A DNA stretch of 64,000 nt from Clostridiaceae bacterium (GCA_012838135.1 DUPV01000016.1:36958-100957), one strand, 5' to 3'. Shown: positions 33,517 through 44,041, counted from the stretch's first letter. The notes: generated by a model from the letters alone, not told the origin. A program made the numbers and translations.

Positions 33517-35040
33517 ATGAAACAAAGTTATTTGATCGCTTATGATCTTGGAACTTCCGGAACGAAGGCATCTTTATTTTCAACGGAAGGATATCTTGTA
33601 AATAGTGATACACAGCCTTATGATGTGTTTTTTGAGAGTGGAGGTAAGGCAGAACAAAATCCGGATGATTGGTGGAATGCAGTTATTAAGGCAAGTAAAA
33701 ATTTGACAGAAGGAATCGATCCTTCTCAAATAAAAGCGATTTCTTTTTCCGGTCAGATGATGGGTGTAGTTTTAGTCGACAAAGACGGAAATTCCATTCG
33801 CAGAGCAATTATTTGGTCTGATACTCGTGCCAAAGAAGAAGAAAAAGAATTAGTAAGTAAATTAGGCGAAGATCATGGTTACGAACTTACCGGACATCGC
33901 ATAAGTTGCAGTTACAGTGTTGCAAAATTAATGTGGGTTAAAAAACATGAACCTGAAATCTATGAGAAAGCATACAAATCACTTCAAGCTAAAGATTATA
34001 TTATCCTAAAGATGACAGGTGAGTTTGTCACAGATTATTCTGATGCTTCCGGAACAAATGGTCTGGATATTAAGGATTTATGCTGGTCTGAAGAAATCTT
34101 TGAAGCTGCCGGACTTGATATAAACAAGATGCCTAAGTTACTTAATGCAACGGATGTTGCAGGATATTTAAAAGAAGATGCCGCAGAAATTTTAGGTTTG
34201 CCGGCAGGAATTCCTGTTGTAGCCGGTGGAGGTGACGGTCCTTGTGCTACTTTGGGAGCCGGTTGTATTCAAGATAAACAATTTTATCTGACATATGGAA
34301 CGTCAGCTTGGATTGGCGGAACAACAAAAGAATTATTTTTAGATGAAGATAAAGTACTATTTACTTTTGCTCACGTTATTCCCGGTTATTATGCTCCAAC
34401 CGGAACAATGCAAGCAGCAGGTGCTTCATATGCATATATAAAAGATGTTTTTTGTCAAGAAGAAGTAGCTGAGGCAAAGAAAATAGGTAAAAGTGTTTTT
34501 CAGTTAATGGATAAATTAGTGGAACAGTCACCGGTAGGTGCTAATAATCTAATATATCTTCCTTATCCGACCGGTGAGCGCTCACCTCGTTGGAATCCGC
34601 ATGCATCTGCATCCTTTTTGGGAATGACTATGCAAAATACAAAGGCTGATTATATCAGAGCTGTTTTAGAAGGAGTAGCCATGAATATGGCGGTTATCTT
34701 AAGAGCTCACAGAAAATATGTAGATATTGACAGCTTGATTTTAACCGGCGGTGGTGCAAAAGGTAATGTTTTGACCCGTATTTTGGCGGATGTTCTCGGT
34801 TGTGAAATGAGCCGACCTGATCATGTTGAAGAAGCGACTTCTATGGCAGCTGCTATTCTGGCAGGTATTGGTGCCGGAATATATGAAGATGCAAGTGTTA
34901 TTAACAAATTTTTAAAGTATGAAGATAAAACAGAACCGATTCCGGAAAATAATGCTTATTATCAAAAGCGAATTCAAGTCTTCGACAATTGCTATGAAGC
35001 GATGACGAGTGTTTATGAGGAGCTTCGCGATAATGCATGA
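33517..35040 (+). CDS. xylB: FGGY-family pentulose kinase (xylulokinase-like)
   Basis: 507 residues from ATG 33517 (AGAGGGAGA upstream). FGGY kinase with the N-terminal phosphate motif AYDLGTSGTKASLF, the substrate region ISFSGQMMGVVLV, WSDTRA, and the C-terminal ATP motif LTGGGAKGN. It phosphorylates D-xylulose or a related ketose. Its stop overlaps the lacI-type start (ATGA), so the two are coupled. Confidence 0.9.
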   Translation: MKQSYLIAYDLGTSGTKASLFSTEGYLVNSDTQPYDVFFESGGKAEQNPDDWWNAVIKASKNLTEGIDPSQIKAISFSGQMMGVVLVDKDGNSIRRAIIWSDTRAKEEEKELVSKLGEDHGYELTGHRISCSYSVAKLMWVKKHEPEIYEKAYKSLQAKDYIILKMTGEFVTDYSDASGTNGLDIKDLCWSEEIFEAAGLDINKMPKLLNATDVAGYLKEDAAEILGLPAGIPVVAGGGDGPCATLGAGCIQDKQFYLTYGTSAWIGGTTKELFLDEDKVLFTFAHVIPGYYAPTGTMQAAGASYAYIKDVFCQEEVAEAKKIGKSVFQLMDKLVEQSPVGANNLIYLPYPTGERSPRWNPHASASFLGMTMQNTKADYIRAVLEGVAMNMAVILRAHRKYVDIDSLILTGGGAKGNVLTRILADVLGCEMSRPDHVEEATSMAAAILAGIGAGIYEDASVINKFLKYEDKTEPIPENNAYYQKRIQVFDNCYEAMTSVYEELRDNA

Positions 35041-36086
35041 TTACCATTAAAGATATTGCTGTTGAGGCGGGTGTATCAAAAACAACAGTCTCCAGAGTTT
35101 TAAATCATAGTGGTAAAGTTAGTGAAAATACAAGAAAGCGCGTTCAGAAGGTGATTGATAAATATGATTATCAACCTTCTGAATCTGCCAGGGCGTTAAT
35201 TCAACAAACAACCAAGATGATCGGTGTTGTTATTCCTAATGTATATAATGATTTTTACAATGAGGTGCTGCAAGGAATAACTCAAGTTGCCGATGAAAAA
35301 AATATGTCTTTGATTTTTTGTAATACGAATGAAAATCCTAATAAAGAAGAAAAAGCTCTATCAATGCTGAAGGGACAGCGAGTACGCGGGGTAATCATGG
35401 CTCTTGCCAGCGATAATCCGGATCGAGAATTACGTACCAGAGTGGAAGAGCAGATTGCAGAGTTAAATGCCCCGGTAGTTTTCATCGACAGAACGTTGCC
35501 TTTGCCTAATGACAGTGTGATATTTGATGGCTTTGGAGCTGTCTATCGAGCTACGGAAGAATTAATTAAAGCAGGAAATAAAAAAATTGGAATCATTACA
35601 GGAGATATTAGTCTGAAAATTGGCAAAGATCGTTTGGATGGATTTCTTCAAGCTATGAAAGATTATAAACTTCCCATAAATAAGTCATATATATATTATG
35701 GGAATTTTCTGGTGGATCGTGCCTATGAACTTAGCTCGAAAATGTATGATTCCGGAGATTATCCCGAGGCCATCATCACCTCAAATAATGATACTACTAT
35801 AGGTTTTTTACGGGCTACCAGAGAACGATCTATAGAATTAGGCAGAGAAATAGCAATGATAGGCATTGACCATATCACGATTTTAGACACAATTGGATAT
35901 AAATATAGTCATATTGCTCGTGATTTTGTCGGCACAGGGATAAAAGCAATGCAACTTCTATTTAATAAAATTGAAAAACCATACTCAAAACCGAAAAAAG
36001 TCATTATGCCCTTCACGGTAAATTTAATGGGCACAGAAAAAAGAAGAAAAAGTAAAATGCAAACGTTATTTAATAGTAAATTATGA
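35037..36086 (+). CDS. LacI-family transcriptional regulator
   Basis: 349 residues. N-terminal helix-turn-helix (ITIKDIAVEAGVSKTTVSRVL) with the hinge helix YDYQPSESARAL, then a periplasmic-binding-like effector domain (IGVVIPNVYNDFYNEV). It overlaps the kinase stop by 4 nt. It probably regulates this arm, perhaps through the operator at 26569. Confidence 0.94.
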   Translation: MITIKDIAVEAGVSKTTVSRVLNHSGKVSENTRKRVQKVIDKYDYQPSESARALIQQTTKMIGVVIPNVYNDFYNEVLQGITQVADEKNMSLIFCNTNENPNKEEKALSMLKGQRVRGVIMALASDNPDRELRTRVEEQIAELNAPVVFIDRTLPLPNDSVIFDGFGAVYRATEELIKAGNKKIGIITGDISLKIGKDRLDGFLQAMKDYKLPINKSYIYYGNFLVDRAYELSSKMYDSGDYPEAIITSNNDTTIGFLRATRERSIELGREIAMIGIDHITILDTIGYKYSHIARDFVGTGIKAMQLLFNKIEKPYSKPKKVIMPFTVNLMGTEKRRKSKMQTLFNSKL

Positions 36087-36098
36087 AAAGGTGAAGGA

Positions 36099-36797
36099 AT
36101 GATAGATTCTAAGAGCTTAACGGCAAGCTCATTGGCAAAATTAATAGACCAAACTTATCTGAAACATCATGTTACTCAGGATGAAATCAAAAAAAAATGT
36201 GAAGAAGCAATTTCTTATCAATTCAAAACATTTGTAGTAAATACGGGGATGATATCTTTTTGTAAAGAAATATTGGAAGGTACAGGTGTTTTAATTGATA
36301 CAGGAATTAGTTTTCCTTTAGGACAAAGCACAATTAAAACAAAAGTTTTTGAAACGATTGATGCCATTGAAGAAGGTGCCGATGAGGCTGATTACGTTTG
36401 TAATATTGTAAAAGTTAAAAGTGCTGATTGGCGATATATTGAAGAAGAAATGAAACAGATTGTTGAAGTCTGTAAAGAACGCAATGTAGTGAGCAAAGTT
36501 ATTTTTGAGAATTGCTATTTAAATGATGACGAAATAAAGCATCTGTGTGAAATATCATCTAAAATTAAACCGGATTTTATTAAAACATCTACCGGCTGTG
36601 GACCAGGCGGTGCAACAGTAAAAGATGTTGTTACAATGAGAACTTATACAGATAAATCTGTTAAGGTAAAAGCAGCCGGTGGTATACAAACTTTACAAAG
36701 CGTTTTAGATTTAATTGAAGCGGGAGCTGAAAGGATTGGAGCAAGTAAAGGAGTTGAGATAGTTGAAGAGTTCAAGAATAAAGGTTTACTTTTATAG
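36099..36797 (+). CDS. DeoC-family aldolase (second copy)
   Basis: 232 residues. Diverged relative of the deoxyribose-phosphate aldolase at 25696. The catalytic Lys motif is FIKTSTGCGPGGAT, the second Lys KVKAAGGI, and the Asp in EADYVCNI is kept. Other regions differ, including an N-terminal extension, so it may act on a different deoxy or branched sugar phosphate. Last gene of the plus arm. Confidence 0.85.
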   Translation: MIDSKSLTASSLAKLIDQTYLKHHVTQDEIKKKCEEAISYQFKTFVVNTGMISFCKEILEGTGVLIDTGISFPLGQSTIKTKVFETIDAIEEGADEADYVCNIVKVKSADWRYIEEEMKQIVEVCKERNVVSKVIFENCYLNDDEIKHLCEISSKIKPDFIKTSTGCGPGGATVKDVVTMRTYTDKSVKVKAAGGIQTLQSVLDLIEAGAERIGASKGVEIVEEFKNKGLLL

Positions 36798-36817
36798 TTG
36801 AATTTTCTTTATTAAAG

Positions 36818-37363
36818 TCAGTCATTATCTTGCGGCAGCAAGAGGTGGAAGAGAGCTTGATAGATTTCTACTGCATTTTTTTGCCAGTTCTGACAAATGT
36901 TTCGTGCTATTTTTTCAGTGGGAACATTGAGCTCTATGGCAAAAACGACTTGATTATAATTTTTTTGCTCTAATTTTATTTTGAAATTGTGCTCGCTGTC
37001 TTCTGAATAATGAGCGGTCAAAGTACGTTCTTTTTTTTCAAGTGTACTCAGTTTTTCTAAAAAATCTTGGATCTGAGTCGGTAATGTATTGCCTAAAGCT
37101 TTGAGGACAGCAGAACCTTCCGGTGTAATATTAAGACGGTTTACCGGTTTACCCAAAGCCGTGTATTCGGCTTCACTCTTATTTTCGGAGATATGAATTA
37201 AATGCTGTTTGGTCAGCAAATCTAAAGCGGCTGCAGCCGAGAAATAATCTAAATACAGAGAATTAATTGCAGAGTCAATGATATTCTCCGAGGTAGAATT
37301 TGGTTGTTTTTCAATGATTGAAAGCATGATTAAAGCTGCTTGAGAATCATCTGCTTGATGCAT
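36818..37363 (-). CDS. DUF4364-like small protein
   Basis: 181 residues, GGAGA before the ATG. An N-terminal helical winged-helix-like part (SLYLDYFSAAAALDLLTKQHLIHI, then LNITPEGSAVL) and a C-terminal beta part. This resembles the DUF4364 family of Firmicutes, which is thought to be regulatory. Assignment by pattern only. Confidence 0.6.
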   Translation of the reverse strand: MHQADDSQAALIMLSIIEKQPNSTSENIIDSAINSLYLDYFSAAAALDLLTKQHLIHISENKSEAEYTALGKPVNRLNITPEGSAVLKALGNTLPTQIQDFLEKLSTLEKKERTLTAHYSEDSEHNFKIKLEQKNYNQVVFAIELNVPTEKIARNICQNWQKNAVEIYQALFHLLLPQDND

Positions 37364-37524
37364 ATTTTCTCCATTTCATATTGTTGTATTTATGTTATTT
37401 TGTCATGTTTTTTTGTTGAATTATGTCAAACTGTTATAGTTATTGTTATTATGTATTTCATATTTCCTTACTTGTTGTATATTTTACGTTAATTATTATT
37501 TGTGACAATTTATGCAATAAAGCA

Positions 37525-39333
37525 TTATACATTTGTGTCAATCGTAAATTGACCGGTGTAAAGATTGAAATATTCTCCCCTGGTTTTGATTAATTCAGCA
37601 TGTACACCTTGTTCAATTATTTTACCATTTTTTAAGACAATAATCCGATCCGCATTTTTTACGGTGGATAAGCGATGAGCTATGATCAGAGCAGTTCTGT
37701 TTTGCAAAATATTATTGATTGCTTCCTGAATTTGTTTTTCTATTTCAGTGTCGATTGAAGACGTTGCTTCATCAAAAATAAAAATTGCAGGATCAGCGAT
37801 GATCGCTCTGGCAAAAGATATCAATTGTTTTTCTCCGGTAGATAATCGGCTGCCACCTTCGCCGGCTAAAGTAAAATAACCGTTCTCCAGTTTCTCAATG
37901 AATTTATCGGCGCAAACTAATTTTGCCGCATTTTTTATTTCTGCTTCAGTGGCATCCAGCTTACCGTATCGGATGTTATCCGATATCGTTGCATTAAATA
38001 GATGCGGCGTTTGCAAGACATATCCCAGATTGTGGTAAAGCCAGACTTGCGGTAAACTTTTGATGTCATATCCGTCAATCAAAATTTGTCCTTGTTGTGG
38101 TTCGTAAAATCTGCAGGCCAGATTGACCAGTGTAGTTTTACCTGCACCGGTTTCACCTACAATGGCTACCGTTTGTCCTGCTTTAATCGTTAAACTGAAA
38201 TTTTCCAGAATCGGCTCACCCTCGACATAAGAGAAATTAACATTTCTAAATTCGATATCTCCTTTGATTTCCGGCCAAGGCTGTTCGCCGGCTCCGTCTT
38301 GAGCACCATATTGTTTGAGAACTTCAGCACTATCGGTTATTTCAACCGGTTCGTTGAGTAGTGTGATTACCCTTTCCGCTGCAGCTTGAGCCGCCTGCAT
38401 TTCTCTGAAAACACCTGCAACTTGTCTTATCGGATCCCATAAATGAAGTGTGTATGTAAACAAGGCATAGATTGTACCGATTTCAATCAGGTTTTGCGTA
38501 TAGGCTTCACCGCCCAAAACCAAGATCAATGCTGCGACAATCATACCGATGATTGAAACGGTGGGCAAGAAAAAGGCAGCCATCCGACTTGCATCAATTG
38601 AACGGCGATTCATTTTCTTAGCTGTTGTGAAAAATTCCAGTTCATTTTCCTTTTCCCGAAGTAAAGTTTTTGTTGTTCTGGCACCCATGATTCCTTCATT
38701 AAATTCGCCGGTTATCTCGGAATTCAAACGCCGGATTTCCCGTTGAGTTTTCAACAATCTCTTTTGAAAATAGATAGTAATTGTAATAATTATCGGAACA
38801 GCTAACGCAGCTAATAAGGCGAGTTTGAAATTCATGATCAGCATTGCTGCGAGGATTACGATTATAGTAAAACTGCCCCAGACAAAATCGATAATACCGA
38901 AAGAAATAGTTTCGCAGAGTCTGGTAACATCATTGATCATCCGAGACAAGATCCAACCGACAGGCATTCGATCATAAAAACTGAAAGAAAGATTATGCAA
39001 ATGTTCAAAGCCTGTTTTGCGAATATTATAGGACATTTCAGTTTCAATACGTCCTGATAATTTCAGCCAATATTTTGTGCCGAATGAAATTGCTACAACT
39101 ATTGCCAAATAGATGATTGAGAAGAGAACAAGACCATCGGTAACATTATATTTGATGAAATGATCAATTGCATAGCGTACCATAATAGGTGAAATGCTCT
39201 CTAAAACTGCCACAATCATTAGGACCACAATAAGGCTGATGATTAAACCTTTGCGAGGTGCCGCTAATTTTATGAATTCCAACCAGGTTTTGGTGTTAAT
39301 TTTGTCTTTATAATGATCAGTTTTTTTATTCAT
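37525..39333 (-). CDS. Heterodimeric ABC exporter subunit with consensus Walker B
   Basis: 602 residues, six-TM exporter domain plus ATPase domain. Walker A GETGAGKTT, Walker B IFIFDEATSS with the catalytic Glu, but the signature is LSTGEKQ rather than LSGGQ. It follows its partner by one base. Paired with the next gene it forms one good and one degenerate ATP site, as in TM287/288 and BmrCD. Probably a drug or lipid exporter. Confidence 0.92.
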   Translation of the reverse strand: MNKKTDHYKDKINTKTWLEFIKLAAPRKGLIISLIVVLMIVAVLESISPIMVRYAIDHFIKYNVTDGLVLFSIIYLAIVVAISFGTKYWLKLSGRIETEMSYNIRKTGFEHLHNLSFSFYDRMPVGWILSRMINDVTRLCETISFGIIDFVWGSFTIIVILAAMLIMNFKLALLAALAVPIIITITIYFQKRLLKTQREIRRLNSEITGEFNEGIMGARTTKTLLREKENELEFFTTAKKMNRRSIDASRMAAFFLPTVSIIGMIVAALILVLGGEAYTQNLIEIGTIYALFTYTLHLWDPIRQVAGVFREMQAAQAAAERVITLLNEPVEITDSAEVLKQYGAQDGAGEQPWPEIKGDIEFRNVNFSYVEGEPILENFSLTIKAGQTVAIVGETGAGKTTLVNLACRFYEPQQGQILIDGYDIKSLPQVWLYHNLGYVLQTPHLFNATISDNIRYGKLDATEAEIKNAAKLVCADKFIEKLENGYFTLAGEGGSRLSTGEKQLISFARAIIADPAIFIFDEATSSIDTEIEKQIQEAINNILQNRTALIIAHRLSTVKNADRIIVLKNGKIIEQGVHAELIKTRGEYFNLYTGQFTIDTNV

Positions 39334-39334
39334 T

Positions 39335-41131
39335 TTATTCGCTCAGCCAATCATGTTGGATTTTATACACACGTTGATAGAGTCCGGCTTGATTTAATAA
39401 TTCCTGATGTGTACCGGCTTGAGTTAGTTTAGTGTCTTCCAGCACGAAAATTTGATCCGCATCGTAAATACTCGAAATTCTGTGTGAAACAATGATTGTT
39501 GTTGTTCCCTGAGGTCTTTTTTTTAGGGATTTCCGAATTTCACGATCAGTTTCAGTATCCACGGCAGATAAGGAATCATCAAAAATCAAAATCTGACAAT
39601 CACGAATTAAAGTTCTCGCAATTGCCAATCGTTGTTTTTGTCCACCGGACAATGTAACTCCACGCTCACCGACCACAGTATCGTAGCCTTGACTGAATTG
39701 TTCGATTTCTTCGTCTAAATGTGCTATTTTTGCATATCTGCGTACATTTTCAATGGTGGTTTGCGGTTTAGGCAAGCTAATATTTTCTCCGATGCTCCGT
39801 GAATAGATATACGATTCTTGAAGAATCAGACCGACTTGTCTGCGCAGACTATAGCGATTGATTTGCTCAATCGGAATATCATCAAATGCGAGTGTACCGG
39901 AACTTGGCAGATACAGTTTTTGCAAGAGTAAGAGCAAACTTGATTTGCCTGATCCGGTCGGACCTAAGATGCCTATTGTTTGACCTGCCTTAATTTCAAG
40001 ATTGATATTTTGCAGAACCGGTTCGAAACCATCGGGATATTGAAAGCTCACATTATTAAACTTGATATTACCTTGAAGTTCAGGTTTTAATAAACCTTGG
40101 TCGTCAGGTTCCGGCTCGGTATCGAGAATTTCCTTTAATCTGCCGAACGAGATTTGAGCTTTGCCGATATCGGCAATGACTCTGGCTAAAATTCTCAAAT
40201 TGATCAACAAACGATCGGCATAAGAAATAAAAACAATCAACACCCCGAGCAGCAAACCGTGTGAAATGACTCTGACTGTGCCAATAATAACGATTAAAGC
40301 TAATTCTCCATTTGAAAACAAATCGGAAAGAAACCAGAAATTCCCCATGATATTGTATTGTTTAATGCCGTAGTCATAGAGTTCACGATGTGTTTCTTCA
40401 AGTTGTGTTAATTCGAAATTTTTACGCCCGAATGCCTTAATTACTCGCATTCCCGTCAGGCTTTCCTGTAATCTGGCAGATAGTTTTCCTTCGGTTTCAT
40501 CCCAGAGCTCAAATTGACTGCGACGTCTTTTGTAATAGATGATTGTGCTGAAAAACATAATCGGTGTCACGGAAATTGCGACGATACTTAGTGTGGAATC
40601 CAAATTAATCATGACAACAATTGAAATTGCAATTGTAATGACACATTTGACGATTTGCAAAAGTTGATTTTGGAAAAACTGCCTGATTACTTCGACATCG
40701 CTGGTACAGCGTTGTACTAAATCTCCGGTTTCGACTGTGGCATGCCAAGCATACGGTAATCTTTGTAAATGGGAAAAGAGCTTACGGCGCATTTTCTCTG
40801 CACCGTTTTCAGCAACTTTTGCTATATGCAGATCGGAAATAAATTCGGCAATTCCTTGGATTAAAGTAATGCCCAATAGAAGCAGCCCTAATACCCAAAA
40901 ATTATTCAACAAGAATGGACGTCCGCCGATTCGTAAATAGATATTTTCTAAAAATTGCGGCAAAGTCACAGCTTTGTTAAGCAAAATCCGATCTACCGTA
41001 AAGCCGACAATAAGTGGAGTTAACAAGCTGCAGATAGCAATGACCATGATAGATATAACTGCTGAAATCAAATATTTCGCATCTTTTTTGTAAAAACTGA
41101 AGAAATGTTTACTTGTTTTTTGTTTTATCAT
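39335..41131 (-). CDS. Heterodimeric ABC exporter subunit with degenerate Walker B
   Basis: 598 residues, six-TM exporter domain plus ATPase. Walker A GPTGSGKSS, consensus signature LSGGQKQRLA, and Walker B ILIFDDSLSAVD where the catalytic Glu is replaced by Asp. This subunit therefore supplies the weak half-site while its signature completes the good site of the partner. First gene of the pair. Confidence 0.92.
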   Translation of the reverse strand: MIKQKTSKHFFSFYKKDAKYLISAVISIMVIAICSLLTPLIVGFTVDRILLNKAVTLPQFLENIYLRIGGRPFLLNNFWVLGLLLLGITLIQGIAEFISDLHIAKVAENGAEKMRRKLFSHLQRLPYAWHATVETGDLVQRCTSDVEVIRQFFQNQLLQIVKCVITIAISIVVMINLDSTLSIVAISVTPIMFFSTIIYYKRRRSQFELWDETEGKLSARLQESLTGMRVIKAFGRKNFELTQLEETHRELYDYGIKQYNIMGNFWFLSDLFSNGELALIVIIGTVRVISHGLLLGVLIVFISYADRLLINLRILARVIADIGKAQISFGRLKEILDTEPEPDDQGLLKPELQGNIKFNNVSFQYPDGFEPVLQNINLEIKAGQTIGILGPTGSGKSSLLLLLQKLYLPSSGTLAFDDIPIEQINRYSLRRQVGLILQESYIYSRSIGENISLPKPQTTIENVRRYAKIAHLDEEIEQFSQGYDTVVGERGVTLSGGQKQRLAIARTLIRDCQILIFDDSLSAVDTETDREIRKSLKKRPQGTTTIIVSHRISSIYDADQIFVLEDTKLTQAGTHQELLNQAGLYQRVYKIQHDWLSE

Positions 41132-41301
41132 TGAATCTCTCGCATCATGAAGCTTGATTATTAAGTTTGTTAGATTAGTATTTTAACAGTTTCATTCTTT
41201 GAGTCAATTTACTATAATCATATAGATATAATTTACTGAAATGTAAATAACAATTGTAAATTAAAATGAAATTGAAATTATATAAATCGGAAAGGATTTA
41301 A

Positions 41302-42456
41302 ATGATTACAATATTGTCTGAGCAAGTATCTCAGAATAATAATTCTCTGAGGAACTTTCTGGAATACTCTTTGTTTGATCGAAGTGTAAAACTATGGTTG
41401 GCAGCTTTTATTGTTATTTTGTCAGGGTTCCTGTTCAAAGGAATACTCGGACATCTTTTAGCAAAAATAATTTCCCGAATAAAAATAAATGATTATGATT
41501 TAGGAACAAAACATGACAAACAGTTCAAAAAAGTATTGTCTTGGATTTTACCGTTAACTGCTTGTAAAATAGCAGTTTCTTATGTGTTAAAAGCAGGACC
41601 TACGATAGAGGGTTTAATCAATACTTTATTGAGTTCGCTTTTTATCATATTAGCTTTACGAATTGTAGAATTAATTTGCAGGAAATTATTTAGCTTTTGG
41701 CATGAAAAAGATCCTGAAAAACTCACAGAAACGGTTTGCCGATTTTTGCTCCAAATAATCAGAGCTGTTTTGATTATTCTCGGTTTAATCATGATTTTGA
41801 GCTTGCTGCAAATTAATGTTGCGGGCATTATTACCGGTTTAGGATTAGGTGGACTTGCAGTATCAATGGCCGCTAAAGATTATCTGACGGATTTAATTGC
41901 CGGATTTTCAATTATGTCAGAAAAGACTTTTGAAATTAATGATTATATTAAAGCGCCTGATATCGAAGGAATTGTGGAAAATATTAAATTTCGTCAAACT
42001 CAAGTCAGGACTTTTGATCAAGGCTTGATGGCTGTACCGAATTCAAAATTAACCCGAGATTATGTTATAAATTATTCGAGGATGGGTAAACGTCGCTTGC
42101 GATTTATGGTGAATTTACCGACTTTTGTAACATTGGAACAAATAGCCGGTTTGAAAAAATTGCTGGCAGATTATATTGAGCAAAATAATAATGTTACAGA
42201 AGATAATCCTCTTCTCGTTACATTTTCAATTAATCCTGATAAAATTGAATTTCTGGTACAATATTTTATCACAAGTATAGTTTATGCCGATTTTGTTCAG
42301 GAGCAAGATCAGATTTTGCGGTTGATTTGGGATTATCTCAGTACAGAAAAAATTGCTGATCCAATTACACAGATTACTATATTAGATAATGAAATTATAA
42401 CTGATGAAGAAAGTGAAGAAACGCAAGTTTCCGGTGGAATAAAAGCAAATGAATAA
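41302..42456 (+). CDS. MscS-family mechanosensitive channel
   Basis: 384 residues. Several N-terminal TMs, then the pore helix region (VAGIITGLGLGGLAVSMAAKDYLTDLIAG) and the MscS beta domain (YIKAPDIEGIVENIKFRQTQVRTFD...VPNSKL). It releases solutes on osmotic downshock. The next gene overlaps its end by 8 nt. Confidence 0.93.
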   Translation: MITILSEQVSQNNNSLRNFLEYSLFDRSVKLWLAAFIVILSGFLFKGILGHLLAKIISRIKINDYDLGTKHDKQFKKVLSWILPLTACKIAVSYVLKAGPTIEGLINTLLSSLFIILALRIVELICRKLFSFWHEKDPEKLTETVCRFLLQIIRAVLIILGLIMILSLLQINVAGIITGLGLGGLAVSMAAKDYLTDLIAGFSIMSEKTFEINDYIKAPDIEGIVENIKFRQTQVRTFDQGLMAVPNSKLTRDYVINYSRMGKRRLRFMVNLPTFVTLEQIAGLKKLLADYIEQNNNVTEDNPLLVTFSINPDKIEFLVQYFITSIVYADFVQEQDQILRLIWDYLSTEKIADPITQITILDNEIITDEESEETQVSGGIKANE

Positions 42457-43885
42457 TAAATCAATTTCCAAGAAAAAATCTGGAATTTCTTTTTACAAAA
42501 AACCATGGTTTGCAGCAAGTTGTATCATATTTGTATTTATCATCGTTTTGTCAGTGGGAGTTAATGCATTATGGGAAAATACTCTCGGACAAATTAATAT
42601 CGTACGTGATGGCAAAAATTATAAAGGAAAAAAAGCATACGTGATAGATGAACAACATCAAGATAAACAGGACTTGCAACTTTCGGAGGAAGAATTGAAA
42701 AATCCGATTCCTTACGATAAAGACGTAACGAATATATTGCTGTTGGGTATAGACTCGCGTGACAAGACACAAATCAATGAACGTTCCGATGCAATAATGA
42801 TTTTGACAATTAACAAAACTCAGAAAAAAGTTAAATTAACTTCTTTGCAACGGGATATGCTGGTTGAAATGCCGGATCAGGATATGATGGATAAATTGAA
42901 TCATGCCAATGTGTACGGCGGACCGGAATATGCCATAAAAACCGTTAATAATATGTTGCGATTAGGAATTGACCGATACATTGTTGTAAATATACGAGGT
43001 TTGGAAAGAGTCATTGATCTGCTGGACGGAATTGAAATTGATGTCCAAGAAGAGGCGATTCCTTTCGTTAATGTGTGCATCAGTGAAACAAATAGAGTAT
43101 TCTATGATACGACACAGGCTGCCTATTTGACATCAGCCGGATTACAAAATTTGAACGGCAGACAAGCCGTAGGTTATGCCAGGAATCGTTCAACTATCGG
43201 CGGTGATTACGATCGCATGCATTATCAACAGGAAGTAATCCAGGGCATATACAGTAAATTTACAGAAGTAAGCGGTAACAAAAAACTCGAATTAATTAAA
43301 GAAGCTTTGTCAATGGTTACAACAAATTTGACAAACAAAGAAATACTTGGTTTGTTGCAGTCCGTATTACCGATTTTGGATGGCAAAATTGAAAATTTAA
43401 CAATTCCGATTGAGGGATATCATACGCATTACAGTGGAGCTGCTTGGTTAAATCTCTGCGATTTCAACGGTATGATTCCAATTATTCAGGAATTTATTTT
43501 CGGAAAAACATTTCCGTTTGATCCGGTTGTGATAATTCCCGGAGCTCCAAATTCGCCTGATGCAATATCCGTGATGGGACAGATTGATGAATGGGTTGTG
43601 CCGGATGCAACGGATTCAAGCGGCAATTTGCAAGTTGAGGAACCTAGCAGTCAGGATATCTACCAAAATACAGTTCCTTTAAACGAAGTTCCGGAACCTA
43701 TGGAGCCCATAGATACATCAGAGTATGATGAGCCTACACCTTCATCAGTAGTTGAACCTATGCCTTCAGCAGTTGAACCTTCCGATACGGCGGGTGCCAC
43801 AGATGCAAGCGACTATTCGTCACAAACTGTACCGACTGATTCAACTGATAATTTGCCTGATGAGACGTCAGCGACTTCGGAATGA
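42449..43885 (+). CDS. LytR-CpsA-Psr (LCP) family cell-wall ligase
   Basis: 478 residues. One N-terminal TM (about 18-38), then the LCP domain: NILLLGIDSRD, RSDAIMILTIN, LTSLQRDMLVEMPD, and the R/D residues in YARNRSTIGGDYDRMHYQQ. These enzymes join wall polymers to peptidoglycan outside the cell. A Pro/Ser/Thr-rich tail of about 90 residues follows the domain. Confidence 0.93.
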   Translation: MNNKSISKKKSGISFYKKPWFAASCIIFVFIIVLSVGVNALWENTLGQINIVRDGKNYKGKKAYVIDEQHQDKQDLQLSEEELKNPIPYDKDVTNILLLGIDSRDKTQINERSDAIMILTINKTQKKVKLTSLQRDMLVEMPDQDMMDKLNHANVYGGPEYAIKTVNNMLRLGIDRYIVVNIRGLERVIDLLDGIEIDVQEEAIPFVNVCISETNRVFYDTTQAAYLTSAGLQNLNGRQAVGYARNRSTIGGDYDRMHYQQEVIQGIYSKFTEVSGNKKLELIKEALSMVTTNLTNKEILGLLQSVLPILDGKIENLTIPIEGYHTHYSGAAWLNLCDFNGMIPIIQEFIFGKTFPFDPVVIIPGAPNSPDAISVMGQIDEWVVPDATDSSGNLQVEEPSSQDIYQNTVPLNEVPEPMEPIDTSEYDEPTPSSVVEPMPSAVEPSDTAGATDASDYSSQTVPTDSTDNLPDETSATSE

Positions 43886-44041
43886 TAGCACTTTTTTGTA
43901 TCCGGGATACATTTGAGTCAGCGGTAATTGAGTCTTAGAATCCGTGCAATTTATTGCCTTACTACCTATGCCGGCCGGGCTGATGTACAGTTTACATCTG
44001 TTGTGTCTGTGCCGGTGTAATTAGAAAAGAGCGAAGTTTTC

